A stretch of 64,000 bases of DNA, taken from assembly GCA_017744365.1 (NCBI GenBank), contig JAGIBL010000002.1, positions 372,001 to 436,000 of the forward strand, written 5' to 3'. The stretch's first letter is position 1. The number at the start of each line of letters is the position of its first letter. The notes below the pieces were generated by a model, which saw only the letters and a list, made by a program, of their open reading frames with translations, did not search any database and was not told the origin of the DNA. The translations under genes were made by a program, and so were the position numbers. Shown one piece after another: positions 50,585-58,870 of this stretch. The DNA is from Nocardioidaceae bacterium (GTDB lineage: Bacteria > Actinomycetota > Actinomycetes > Propionibacteriales > Nocardioidaceae).

Positions 50585-51342
50585 AAGTCCTCGAGGTCGC
50601 CGCGGGTCATCGTGTCGAAGACGGGGTCCGGCAGCGGCGGCGGGAGCTGCTTCTTGCGCAGCTGCGCCTCCGAGTGCGCGCCGCAGCCGTGCTGGAAGGC
50701 GACGACCTTGCCGTCGTCGTTGGCGAACTCGTTCGCGCACACCCCGAAGCGGTCCGAGAGCCCGCCGGAGAGCCGGAGCATGAAGCCGCAGGTCCCGCAG
50801 CGGGCCGGCGCCGACTGCGCGAGCGGCACGTCCGGGCCCGGCTCGCCGTCGTACCAGCGCTGGGCCGCCTGGTCGCGGCCCTCCAGGGACAGCACCCGCA
50901 CGCGGCCGAGGCCGAGCTCGTCGGCGACCAGCTTCTGCTGCTGCCGCTCGGCGGGGTCCACGTTCTCGTCGCCGGGGTCGCCGGTCAGGTACGCCGGGAC
51001 CAGCCGCGGGTCGTCCTCCTCGACGGGGAGGATGTCGCCCGGGGACAGGTCACCCGGCTTGATCCGCTCCCGCCAGGGCACCCACGCGGGCGCGACGATG
51101 GCCTCCTCGCCGGGGAGCAGCACCACCTCGTCGACCGTGATCCGGTCCTGGTCGGGCACCATGGCGACGGTGACCGCCCAGCGCCAGCCCGGGTAGCCGG
51201 CCTGGGTGCAGGCGAAGTACTCCGTCAGCGCGCTGTCGTCCTCGGAGACCGTGGCGACGTGCTCACCGACGACGGACTCGCCGACCTGCTCCACCAGGGC
51301 GGCACGGGCGGTCTCCACCGCGGACGTCGCGTCGGTCGTCAT
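50581..51342 (-). CDS. DUF3027 protein
   Basis: This 253-residue protein matches actinobacterial DUF3027: 'EYFACTQAGYPGWRWAVTVAMVP', 'VVLLPGEEAIVAPAWVPWRERIKPGDLSPGDILP', and a C-terminal part with Cys and His ('RCGTCGFMLRLSGG', 'GVCANEFANDDGKVVAFQHGCGAHSE') that could bind zinc. No function is known. Corresponds to Rv0883c in order. ATG 51342 was taken; a GTG directly before it is also in frame. Confidence 0.88.
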   Translation of the reverse strand: MTTDATSAVETARAALVEQVGESVVGEHVATVSEDDSALTEYFACTQAGYPGWRWAVTVAMVPDQDRITVDEVVLLPGEEAIVAPAWVPWRERIKPGDLSPGDILPVEEDDPRLVPAYLTGDPGDENVDPAERQQQKLVADELGLGRVRVLSLEGRDQAAQRWYDGEPGPDVPLAQSAPARCGTCGFMLRLSGGLSDRFGVCANEFANDDGKVVAFQHGCGAHSEAQLRKKQLPPPLPDPVFDTMTRGDLEDF

Positions 51343-51423
51343 CACCCGCAGATTCTGTCTTATCGGGCCCGGGCATGTCTCCCCGGGCCCGTCCTGCGGG
51401 TGGGACTTGGCAGGATAGGCGGC

Positions 51424-52854
51424 ATGGCGGGCGAGGAGCAGGTCGGGACGGGCGCGGAGCCCGGCTCCGAGTCACCCACCCAGCAGCTGGGCGAGGTCCG
51501 CCGCGGCGACCGGGTCGCCGACGCCGCCGGACGCGGGGTCAGCGCCAGCGCCCGCGGGCTGATGACGGCCGGCCGGGTGACCGGGCGCGGGCTGGGCCGT
51601 GCGGTGCGGATGGCCCGGACGGCGGCACGCGCCGAGGGAGCCGGTGACTCCGGACTGTCCCGGCTGATCGAGCTGCACGCGTTCAACGCCGCCGGTGACG
51701 CCGCGGTGGCGATCTCGCTGGCCGGCACGCTGTTCTTCGCCAACCCCGGCGAGGCCCGCGGGTCGGTGGCCCTGTTCCTCGGCCTGACGATGCTGCCGTT
51801 CGCGGTCGTGGCGCCGCTGATCGGACCGTTCCTGGACCGGTTCAGCCACGGCCGCCGCTGGGCGATCGGCGCGACGATGGCGTTCCGCGCTTTCATGTGC
51901 TGGCTGATGGCGGACGCCGTGGCCTCCGACTCGCTGTACCTGTTCCCGACCGCGCTCGGCTGCCTGGTGGCCTCCAAGGCGTACGGCGTCACCCGTGCCG
52001 CGACGGTCCCCCGGCTGCTGCCCGAGGGCCTGACCCTGGTCAAGGCGAACAGCAGGATCTCGCTGGCCGGCATCGTCGCGGTCGCGGTCTCCGCCCCGAT
52101 GGCCGGGCTGGCCGCGACCTTCGGCGCCGAGTGGTCGCTGCGGTACGCCTTCGTCGTCTTCGTCGGCGGCACCATCTTGGCGATCCTGCTGCCGGCGCGC
52201 TCGGACGCGACCGCGGGCGAGCAGGACATCTCCATCGTCGGGCGCCGCAAGCTGGTCGTGCCCAAGGACGTCGTGTACGCGCTGCGCTGCAATGCCGGCC
52301 TGCGCACGGTCTCGGGGTTCCTGACGATGTACATGGCGTTCCTGCTGCGCCAGCACCCGCTGCCCGGCTGGGAGCACCGCACCACCCTGCTGATGGGCCT
52401 GGTCATCGGTGCGGCCGGGCTCGGCAACACCCTCGGCATCGCGGCCACCGCCGTGCTACGCCGGGTGAACCCGCGGATCGTCGTGGTGGTCGCGCTCCTG
52501 GCCGACACCGCCGTGGCGGTCCTGGCGGCGCTGTTCTACGGGCTGCTCGCCGCGGTCGCCCTCGGCCTGACCGCGGGCGTCACCCAGGCGATGGGCAAGC
52601 TCGCCCTGGACGCGACCATCCAGCGCGACGTGCCCGAGTCCTACCGGACCTCGGCGTTCGCGCGCTCGGAGACGCTGCTGCAGCTGGCGTGGGTCGTCGG
52701 TGGGTTCATCGGCATCGCGCTGCCGCTGGAGATCAACGGGCACGCGGTGCCGCGCCTCGGTCTCGGGGTGCTCGCCGCGATCACCGTCGGGTGGACGCTG
52801 TTCGTGCTGCTGCGCCGTCGTACGCCGGACGCCGCACCGGCACCGGCCGCTTAG
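51424..52854 (+). CDS. MFS transporter with cytoplasmic N-terminal extension
   Basis: This 476-residue MFS-like protein has about 75 soluble residues at the N-terminus (charged, Gly- and Ala-rich) before the first helix ('LHAFNAAGDAAVAISLAGTLFF'). 'APLIGPFLDRFSHGRRWAIG' is the motif A equivalent, and 'RAATVPRLLPEGLTLVKANSRISLAGIVAVAV' resembles the Rv0876c group. By order it corresponds to Rv0876c. The substrate is unknown. The 3' end overlaps the converging cold-shock gene by 4 bases. Confidence 0.83.
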   Translation: MAGEEQVGTGAEPGSESPTQQLGEVRRGDRVADAAGRGVSASARGLMTAGRVTGRGLGRAVRMARTAARAEGAGDSGLSRLIELHAFNAAGDAAVAISLAGTLFFANPGEARGSVALFLGLTMLPFAVVAPLIGPFLDRFSHGRRWAIGATMAFRAFMCWLMADAVASDSLYLFPTALGCLVASKAYGVTRAATVPRLLPEGLTLVKANSRISLAGIVAVAVSAPMAGLAATFGAEWSLRYAFVVFVGGTILAILLPARSDATAGEQDISIVGRRKLVVPKDVVYALRCNAGLRTVSGFLTMYMAFLLRQHPLPGWEHRTTLLMGLVIGAAGLGNTLGIAATAVLRRVNPRIVVVVALLADTAVAVLAALFYGLLAAVALGLTAGVTQAMGKLALDATIQRDVPESYRTSAFARSETLLQLAWVVGGFIGIALPLEINGHAVPRLGLGVLAAITVGWTLFVLLRRRTPDAAPAPAA

Positions 52855-53234
52855 AGCTCGAGCTCGTCCGCCAGCGCCCGGAGCAGCTTCGCCGTCGGCT
52901 TGGCGTGCTTGGGGTCGGGGTGCCGGCCGTGCCGGTAGGCCTGCTCGACGCCCTCGAGCACCTTCATCAGGTCCTCGACGATGCCGACCATGTCCTCGGG
53001 CTTCTTGCGCATCGCCTTGGAGACCGACGGTGGCGCGTCCAGCACCCGCACCTGGTGGGCCTGGTCGCCCTTGCGCCCGGAGAGGATGCCGAACTCGACC
53101 CGGGTGCCGGCCTTGAGGGAGGTGATCCCCTCGGGCAGCGCCGAGGCGCGCACGTAGACGTCGTCCCCGTCCTCGCGGGACAGGAAGCCGAAACCCTTCT
53201 CGGCGTCGTACCACTTGACCTTTCCGGTGGGCAC
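52851..53234 (-). CDS. Cold-shock domain protein with C-terminal extension
   Basis: This 127-residue protein has an N-terminal cold-shock domain (1-65) with RNP1 'KGFGFLSRE' and the RNP2-like 'DVYVRASAL', which binds single-stranded nucleic acids. About 60 further residues form a helical domain ('KPEDMVGIVEDLMKVLEGVEQAYRHGRHPDPKHAKPTAKLLRALADELEL') not found in CspA. It resembles M. tuberculosis Rv0871 (cspB). GTG 53234 has GAAAGG upstream. An RNA chaperone role is likely. Confidence 0.9.
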   Translation of the reverse strand: MPTGKVKWYDAEKGFGFLSREDGDDVYVRASALPEGITSLKAGTRVEFGILSGRKGDQAHQVRVLDAPPSVSKAMRKKPEDMVGIVEDLMKVLEGVEQAYRHGRHPDPKHAKPTAKLLRALADELEL

Positions 53235-53307
53235 CAGCTCGGCCTTTCTCTCCAGTGATCTTGCGAACGGACAGCGTACGGGGCGGGCGCGCCCCCGGGC
53301 GACAGGG

Positions 53308-54750
53308 TTAGCGGAATCGCTCGGGATCGGGCAGCAGCTGGTTCATCGAGCCGGAGCGGAATCCGAGCGGGTCGACCTCGGCGCTCGCGAACCCGGCGGC
53401 GAGCACGACGGCGAGCGCGGTCTCGTCGACGAGCGGCACCAGCGCGGCGTCGACCTCGACGCGGGCGTGGTCGTCCAGGTCCCGGACCCGCAGGTCCCGT
53501 ACGACGAGTCCGCGCGCTGTCAGGGCTGCCCGCAGGTCTGCCTCGGCGCGCTCGACCCGGGCCAGCCGGGCAGGCGTGATCTCGACGCCGTACGCGATCC
53601 GCGAGCTCAGGCAGGCCGCGGCCGGCTTGTCCCAGGTGGGCAGCCCCCAGCGCCGGGAGGCCTCCCGGATCTGCGCCTTGGTCAGCCGCGCCTCGCGCAG
53701 CGGCGTGATCGCCCCGCGATCGGACGCGGCCTGGATGCCCGGGCGGAAGCCGGCACGGGCGTCATCGGCGTTGGTGCCGGTGGCGACGACGTCGTACCCG
53801 TGCTCGCGGGCCAGCGGGGCGAGCACGTCGAGCAGCTCGCTCTTGCAGAAGGCGCAGCGGTCGCCGTCGTTGGCGACGTACCCGGCCCGGGACAGCTCGT
53901 CGGTGGTCGGGGTGAGCACCTGGACCCCGAGCGAGCGCGCGAAGTCCAGGGCGGGCTCACGCTCGGCCAGGGGCAGCGAGGGCGAGTAGGCGGTGGCCGC
54001 GGCGACGTTCCCGGGCCCGAGCGCGCGCACCGCGGCAGCGAGCAGGAAGGCCGAGTCGGCGCCGCCGCTGTAGGCGACCATGACCCGGCCGAGGTCGCGC
54101 AGGTCCGCCTCCAGCCAGCCCAGGCGCGTGGTCAGCAGGTGCTCGGCGAGCCAGCCGGGGAACTCGGTGAGATCGGTGAGGACGGCGTCGGTGCCGGCGG
54201 CGAGCAGCTCCTCGCGGGTGCAGCCGCCGGTGAGCACCGAGACGCTGACCACGCCGGCGGCCTTCGCGCCCTCGACGTCGTGCACGTGGTCACCGACGTA
54301 CAGGGCGGCACCGTGCTCACGCAGCACGTCGGCCTTCCCCACGCCCCAGACCCAGCCCTCCAGGTGGTCGTGATCGAGACCGAGGTGGTCCAGGTGCAGC
54401 TGCGCGTTCGGGGCGTACTTGCCGGTGACCACGAGGATCCGGCCGTGCTCGGCACGGATCGCGGCGAGCGCCTCGGGGGCGCCGGCCAGGTGCGGGGTGG
54501 GCACGACGGCGTGGTTGGGGTAGAGCGCCCGGAACCGGTCGGCGGCGGCCGGGATCGCCTCGGCGTCCAGGTACGGCGCCAGTATCAGGTCCAGCGGCGG
54601 GCCCAGCTTGGCGCTCATCTCCACGCTCGGCAGAGCGACCCCGAGCTCGGCGCCGAGGGCGTCCAGGGTGGCGACGAAGCCCTTGACCGTGTCGATCAGG
54701 GTCATGTCCAGGTCGAAGCCGACGACCAGGTCACGACGCGCTGTCTCCAC
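53308..54750 (-). CDS. HAD hydrolase - LarE sulfur transferase fusion
   Basis: This 480-residue protein has two enzymes in one frame. Residues 1-205 are a HAD phosphatase: nucleophile motif FDLDMT (Asp about 13 and 15), 'VVTGKYAPNAQ', and 'LYVGDHVHDVEGAKAAG'. Residues about 215-480 are LarE, the ATP-dependent sulfur insertase for the nickel-pincer cofactor: PP-loop 'AYSGGADSAFL' (~226), 'DRCAFCKSELLDVL', and 'KPAAACLSSRIAYG' whose Cys (~379) fits the sacrificial sulfur donor. No larB, larC or lactate racemase gene is in the window. The fusion suggests the phosphatase acts on a pathway intermediate or by-product, which is a guess. Confidence 0.85.
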   Translation of the reverse strand: METARRDLVVGFDLDMTLIDTVKGFVATLDALGAELGVALPSVEMSAKLGPPLDLILAPYLDAEAIPAAADRFRALYPNHAVVPTPHLAGAPEALAAIRAEHGRILVVTGKYAPNAQLHLDHLGLDHDHLEGWVWGVGKADVLREHGAALYVGDHVHDVEGAKAAGVVSVSVLTGGCTREELLAAGTDAVLTDLTEFPGWLAEHLLTTRLGWLEADLRDLGRVMVAYSGGADSAFLLAAAVRALGPGNVAAATAYSPSLPLAEREPALDFARSLGVQVLTPTTDELSRAGYVANDGDRCAFCKSELLDVLAPLAREHGYDVVATGTNADDARAGFRPGIQAASDRGAITPLREARLTKAQIREASRRWGLPTWDKPAAACLSSRIAYGVEITPARLARVERAEADLRAALTARGLVVRDLRVRDLDDHARVEVDAALVPLVDETALAVVLAAGFASAEVDPLGFRSGSMNQLLPDPERFR

Positions 54751-54766
54751 CCGGTCAGCCTACGGG

Positions 54767-56419
54767 TCAGGCCAGGCGGGCCCGGACCACGTCGTCGAGC
54801 ACGCCGAGCGGCAGGCCGCCGTTGTCGAGCACCGCGCTGTGGAACTTCTTCACGTCGTACGACGCCCCCAGGCGCTGCTGAGCCTCGGCCCGCATCCGGA
54901 GGATCTCCAGGCGGCCGATCATGTACGACGTCGCCTGGCCCGGCGTGAGGATGTAGCGGTCCACCTCAGGCTTACAGATCGCCTCGGTCATCGGCGAGTT
55001 CTCGACCATGTAGTCGACCGCCTGCTGCCGCGACCAGCCGAGCGCGTGCAGCCCGGTGTCGACCACGAGGCGGCAGGCGCGCAGCGAGTCGGCGGAGAAG
55101 ATGCCCATCCGGTCGATCGGCCCCGAGTAGAGGCCCATCTCGTCGGCCAGCCGCTCGGTGTACAGGCCCCAGCCCTCGGCGTACGCGGAGTTGACCAGGT
55201 GCTTGCGGAACTCGGGCACGTCGGTGAGCTCGCTGGCGATGGTCAGCTGCAGGTGGTGGCCGGGGATGCCCTCGTGGAAGGCCATCGACTCCAGCTCGAA
55301 GGTCCCCCAGGCAGCCGGGTCCTCGATGTTGATGAAGAAGGTGCCGCCGCGGGATCCGTCGGTGGCGGGCGGGAAGTAGAACGCCTTGGCGCCGGTGGTG
55401 GTGCCCTGGACCGCGCAGGGCGCCTGCGGCAGCACCTCGAACCAGTCCGGCATCCCCGCCCAGGCACGCGCCATCGCGACCTCGCTGGCCGCGACCAGCT
55501 GGTCGCCGGTCTCGAAGTGCAGCGCCGGGTCGGTGCGCAGCGCGGTGAAGATCTCCTGAAGGTCGTCGCTGCCGACCACCTCGGGGCCCAGGCCGCGGTA
55601 CTCCTCGGCCAGCTTGGCGATCTGCTCGAGGCCGACCTGGTGGATCTCCTCGGCGCTCATCCCGGTGGTCGTGTAGTAGCGCAGGGTGCGGTCGTAGTCC
55701 TCGAGGCCGCCGTCGAGCCAGGACAGCCCGGCTCGGTCGTCGGGGCGAGCCACCGGCAGCACCTCGTCGCGCAGCACCTCGGCGTAGGCGAGCATGCCGG
55801 GCCGGATCTCGTCCTCGATCGCGGCCTGCAGGCGAGCCCGCCAGGCCTCCGCGTCCACGCCGGCGGGCAGCGCCTGGGTCTCCAGCAGCGGGTCCTCGGC
55901 GACCGGGACCGCGAGCGCGGCCTCGATCTGGTCGACCACGCCACGGACCGCGAACGCCGGCGAGACCCGCTTGTTGGCGACCCCCTCGCGCTGCCGCTCG
56001 GCCAGGTCGCGGTAGTGCCGGCCGATCGCGGCGTACTTGGCGACCATCGCGTCTGCCGCGTCGGCGTCCGGGATCGCCATCATCGAGACGATCAGCGAGA
56101 GCTGGGCCTGCGGCCCGAACAGCGGGTCGGCGGCGAACTCCGGGAACCGTCCCTCCAGCATCCCGATCCGGTTGCTGGCGTCGTCGACGAGCACGGCCCG
56201 GGTGATCCGCTGCTGCTCGTCGAGGGCACTCTCGTCGAGCGCCTCGGCACGGCGGACCAGGTCGCGCAGCTCGGCCGCCTGCCGGTCCTCCTCGGCGCGG
56301 GTCGGGTCCTCGTACGACGCCGCGTGCTCGTAGTGGCCGAGCAGGTGCGCCTCGGTCGGGTTGGCGCGCAGGTACGCGTGGAAGAAGTCGTCCGCCAGCT
56401 GGTCGAGGGAGTCGCTCAC
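54767..56419 (-). CDS. DUF885 metallopeptidase-like protein
   Basis: This 550-residue protein has the zinc signature HEGIPGHHLQ (about 380-389), characteristic of DUF885 proteins, and 'NSAYAEGWGLYTERLADEMGLY', which supplies a downstream Glu. 'YILTPGQATSYMIGRLEILRMR' is another conserved block. No signal peptide is seen, so it acts in the cytoplasm, probably on small peptides. Length is normal. It lies 16 bases before the HAD-LarE gene, so they may share a transcript. The relation to helicase genes divergently upstream appears positional only. Confidence 0.9.
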   Translation of the reverse strand: MSDSLDQLADDFFHAYLRANPTEAHLLGHYEHAASYEDPTRAEEDRQAAELRDLVRRAEALDESALDEQQRITRAVLVDDASNRIGMLEGRFPEFAADPLFGPQAQLSLIVSMMAIPDADAADAMVAKYAAIGRHYRDLAERQREGVANKRVSPAFAVRGVVDQIEAALAVPVAEDPLLETQALPAGVDAEAWRARLQAAIEDEIRPGMLAYAEVLRDEVLPVARPDDRAGLSWLDGGLEDYDRTLRYYTTTGMSAEEIHQVGLEQIAKLAEEYRGLGPEVVGSDDLQEIFTALRTDPALHFETGDQLVAASEVAMARAWAGMPDWFEVLPQAPCAVQGTTTGAKAFYFPPATDGSRGGTFFINIEDPAAWGTFELESMAFHEGIPGHHLQLTIASELTDVPEFRKHLVNSAYAEGWGLYTERLADEMGLYSGPIDRMGIFSADSLRACRLVVDTGLHALGWSRQQAVDYMVENSPMTEAICKPEVDRYILTPGQATSYMIGRLEILRMRAEAQQRLGASYDVKKFHSAVLDNGGLPLGVLDDVVRARLA

Positions 56420-56504
56420 CGAGGGTCCTTTCGAGGGGGTGCGACGACCCTAGGCCTCGGGTGCCCGGGAGCGACAGCGCAAATCCGCTCTCCCCCCACC
56501 TCCG

Positions 56505-56510
56505 TAGAAT
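56505..56510 (+). promoter_or_regulatory. -10 element, leaderless start of gene 56518
   Basis: TAGAAT ends 7 bases before ATG 56518, a near-consensus hexamer predicting a leaderless mRNA. Confidence 0.6.
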
Positions 56511-56517
56511 TGCGCGG

Positions 56518-58722
56518 ATGTCCACCTCCGCCCCGCGCACCCTCGCCGACCAGCTCCGCGGCTGGCCGGACGAGCGCGTCGCGGCGCTGCTCGAGGACCG
56601 GCCGGACCTCGCCGTCCCGGCGCCGGCGGACTCGGCGCAGCTGGCGGCCCGGGCGGTGGTGCGGACCTCGGTGGTGCGGGCGCTGGACCTGCTCGACAAG
56701 GCCGAGCTGGAGGTGCTGCTCGCCGTCGTCCAGACCGGGCCGACCGACGCGGCCGGAGTGGGTGCCGTCGTCGACGCCGCGCCCGCCTCGATCGAGGCCG
56801 CGCTCGACCGGCTGGCCGGGCTGGCGCTGGTCTGGGGGCCCACCGACGCGCTGCGCCCGGTGAGCCTGGTCGCCGAGCTGGTCGGGCTGCCTCCGGGACC
56901 GGCCGAGGTGGTGCCGTTGCTCGCCCAGGTCGACGAGCAGGCGCGCACGATCCTGGAGCACCTGGATGAGACCGAGACCGTGGGCACGGTCTCCTCGACC
57001 AAGAAGCCGGACCCGGCCGGTACGCCGAGCGAGCAGCTGCTCGCGCGCGGGCTGCTGGCCGCGCGCGACGACCGGCACGTGCTGGTGCCCTGGTCGGTCC
57101 GGCTGCACCTGCGCGGTGGCCGGAGCACACGGGAGCCCGTCGACGTGGTGCCCGCCTTCGCCTCCTCCGAACGGTCCCAGGACCTGCTCGACCGGGCCGC
57201 GGCGGGCGCGGCGCACGAGTTCACCAGGCGCACCGAGATGCTGCTCGAGGCCTGGTCCACCCGGCCCCCGGCCGGCCTGCGCGCGGGCGGGCTCGCGGTC
57301 CGCGACCTCCGCGCGGCCGCCGACCTGCTGCACGCCGACCTGGTCACCACCGCCCTGGTCGTCGAGACCGCCGCCGCGGCGCACCTGCTCGCGGTCGGGA
57401 TGAACGACGACCTCGACGCGGCCTGGCTGCCCACCGACTCCTACGACGCCTGGCTGAACCGGTCCGGCGCCGAGCGCTGGCTGCGGCTGGCCCGGGCCTG
57501 GCTGGACAACCCGCGGCTGGTCTCCCTGATCGGCGGCCGGGACGGGGACAAGCCGGTGAACGCCCTCACGCCGGGTCTGGAGCGCGGCTGGCTGGTCGCC
57601 GAGCGGCGGGCCGTCCTCGACGAGCTCACCCACCTCGCCCCCGGGCAGTCGCTGGCGTCGGGCACCGGCATCCCGTCGCTGCTGGCCCGGCTGCGCTGGC
57701 GGTATCCGCGGCGGCCGGCGGGACGGCTCGACCTGGTCCCGACGCTGCTCACCGAGGGCGCCGTGGTCGGCCTGCTCGGGCTGGACGGGCTCTCGTCGTA
57801 CGGGCGGATGCTGCTCGCCGGAGACGACGAGGATCCCGCCGCGACCCTGGACGCACTCCTCCCCACGCCCGTCGACCACGTCCTGCTGCAGGCCGATCTG
57901 ACCGCGGTCGCGCCCGGCCCGCTGGAGCAGGACTTCTCCCGCCAGCTGGCGATGCTGGCCGACGTCGAGTCCCGCGGCGGCGCGACCGTGTACCGGTTCA
58001 GCGCCGACTCGGTGCGCCGGGCGTTCGACTCCGGCTGGTCCTCGGTCGAGGTCAAGGACTTCCTGCGCGCCTCCTCGCGCACGCCGGTGCCGCAGGCGCT
58101 CGACTACCTGGTCGAGGACGTCTCGCGCCGGTTCGGCACGCTGCGGGTCGGGGTGGCGGAGTCGTTCCTGCGCAGCGACGACGAGACCGCGCTCACCGAG
58201 CTCGTGCACCACGCCGCGGCCGCCTCGCTGCGGCTGCGCCGGATCGCCCCGACGGTGCTGGTCTCCGACGTACCGCTGCAGGTGCTGCTGCCCCGGCTGC
58301 GCGAGCTCGGGGTGGCGCCGGTGGTCGAAGCCGCCGACGGCACCGTCCGGGTGGCGCGCCCGGACGAGTTCCGCTCCCGGACGCCCCGGCCGAGCAACCC
58401 GGCCGGGCTCGACCAGGCCCGGCTGCTGGCGCGCACCTCGGCGGTGGTGGCCGCGATCCGGGCCGGTGACCGCGCCGCCGCGACCCGGCCCGCGCGCGGC
58501 CCCGCGACCACGCCCGCCGACGTCATCACGCTGCTGCGCGCGGCCGCGACGGACGGCAAGAGCGTGCTCATCGGCTACCTGGACAACCACGGCAGCACCA
58601 CTGAGCGAGTGGTCCGGCCGCGGGAGGTCGGCGGCGGCCAGCTGACCGCGTACGACGAGCGCACCGACGACGTGCGCAGCTTCGCGGTGCACCGGATCAC
58701 CCGGGCCAGCGTCCGCGACTGA
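56518..58722 (+). CDS. Helicase-associated domain protein (Rv0862c-like)
   Basis: This protein has 734 residues. It contains no Walker A or DEAD motif. The N-terminal half is made of helical winged-helix-like modules ('LDLLDKAELEVLLAVVQTGPTDAAGVGAVVDAAPASIEAALDRLAGLALV'). The centre ('VDHVLLQADLTAVAPGPLEQDFSRQLAMLADVESRGGATVYRFSADSVRRAFDSGW') matches the helicase_C_3/XPB N-domain family. The end ('KSVLIGYLDNHGSTTERVVRPREVGGGQLTAYDERTDDVRSFAVHRI') is WYL-like. It precedes the XPB helicase gene in the same direction, as Rv0862c adjoins Rv0861c. A helper or regulator of XPB is inferred. Confidence 0.85.
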   Translation: MSTSAPRTLADQLRGWPDERVAALLEDRPDLAVPAPADSAQLAARAVVRTSVVRALDLLDKAELEVLLAVVQTGPTDAAGVGAVVDAAPASIEAALDRLAGLALVWGPTDALRPVSLVAELVGLPPGPAEVVPLLAQVDEQARTILEHLDETETVGTVSSTKKPDPAGTPSEQLLARGLLAARDDRHVLVPWSVRLHLRGGRSTREPVDVVPAFASSERSQDLLDRAAAGAAHEFTRRTEMLLEAWSTRPPAGLRAGGLAVRDLRAAADLLHADLVTTALVVETAAAAHLLAVGMNDDLDAAWLPTDSYDAWLNRSGAERWLRLARAWLDNPRLVSLIGGRDGDKPVNALTPGLERGWLVAERRAVLDELTHLAPGQSLASGTGIPSLLARLRWRYPRRPAGRLDLVPTLLTEGAVVGLLGLDGLSSYGRMLLAGDDEDPAATLDALLPTPVDHVLLQADLTAVAPGPLEQDFSRQLAMLADVESRGGATVYRFSADSVRRAFDSGWSSVEVKDFLRASSRTPVPQALDYLVEDVSRRFGTLRVGVAESFLRSDDETALTELVHHAAAASLRLRRIAPTVLVSDVPLQVLLPRLRELGVAPVVEAADGTVRVARPDEFRSRTPRPSNPAGLDQARLLARTSAVVAAIRAGDRAAATRPARGPATTPADVITLLRAAATDGKSVLIGYLDNHGSTTERVVRPREVGGGQLTAYDERTDDVRSFAVHRITRASVRD

Positions 58723-58727
58723 AGTGC

Positions 58728-58842
58728 CGACCGGGCAGTTTGTACGGCCCGAGATGCGCCGACCCGCGTGCCCGCTCGACGCCTTTCACGCCGTACGTAC
58801 TGCCCGCTCGCGCCATCTGAGTGCGTACGCACTGCCCGGTCG
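58728..58842. repeat. Degenerate palindromic repeats of the GASCGGGCA family
   Basis: The 148-base gap before XPB contains CGACCGGGCAGTTTGTACGG at 58728-58747 on the plus strand and inverted forms at 58791-58810 (CCGTACGTACTGCCCGCTCG) and 58821-58842, with a weaker one at 58769-58780. The plus copy shares GACCGGGC-GTTTGT with the array at 2786-2885, so both belong to one dispersed family. Confidence 0.7.
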
Positions 58843-58855
58843 CGCACCCGGCTCG

Positions 58856-58861
58856 TAAACT
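58856..58861 (+). promoter_or_regulatory. -10 element, near-leaderless start of XPB gene
   Basis: TAAACT ends 9 bases before ATG 58871. Initiation about seven bases downstream would leave zero to three bases before the start codon. Confidence 0.5.
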
Positions 58862-58870
58862 CGTCGGGTT

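Noticed and set aside
53308-54750. Two separate genes with a missed stop or frameshift between HAD and LarE
   Set aside because: The frame is continuous, the LarE start region has no ribosome site, and both domains keep their motifs. Treated as a true fusion.
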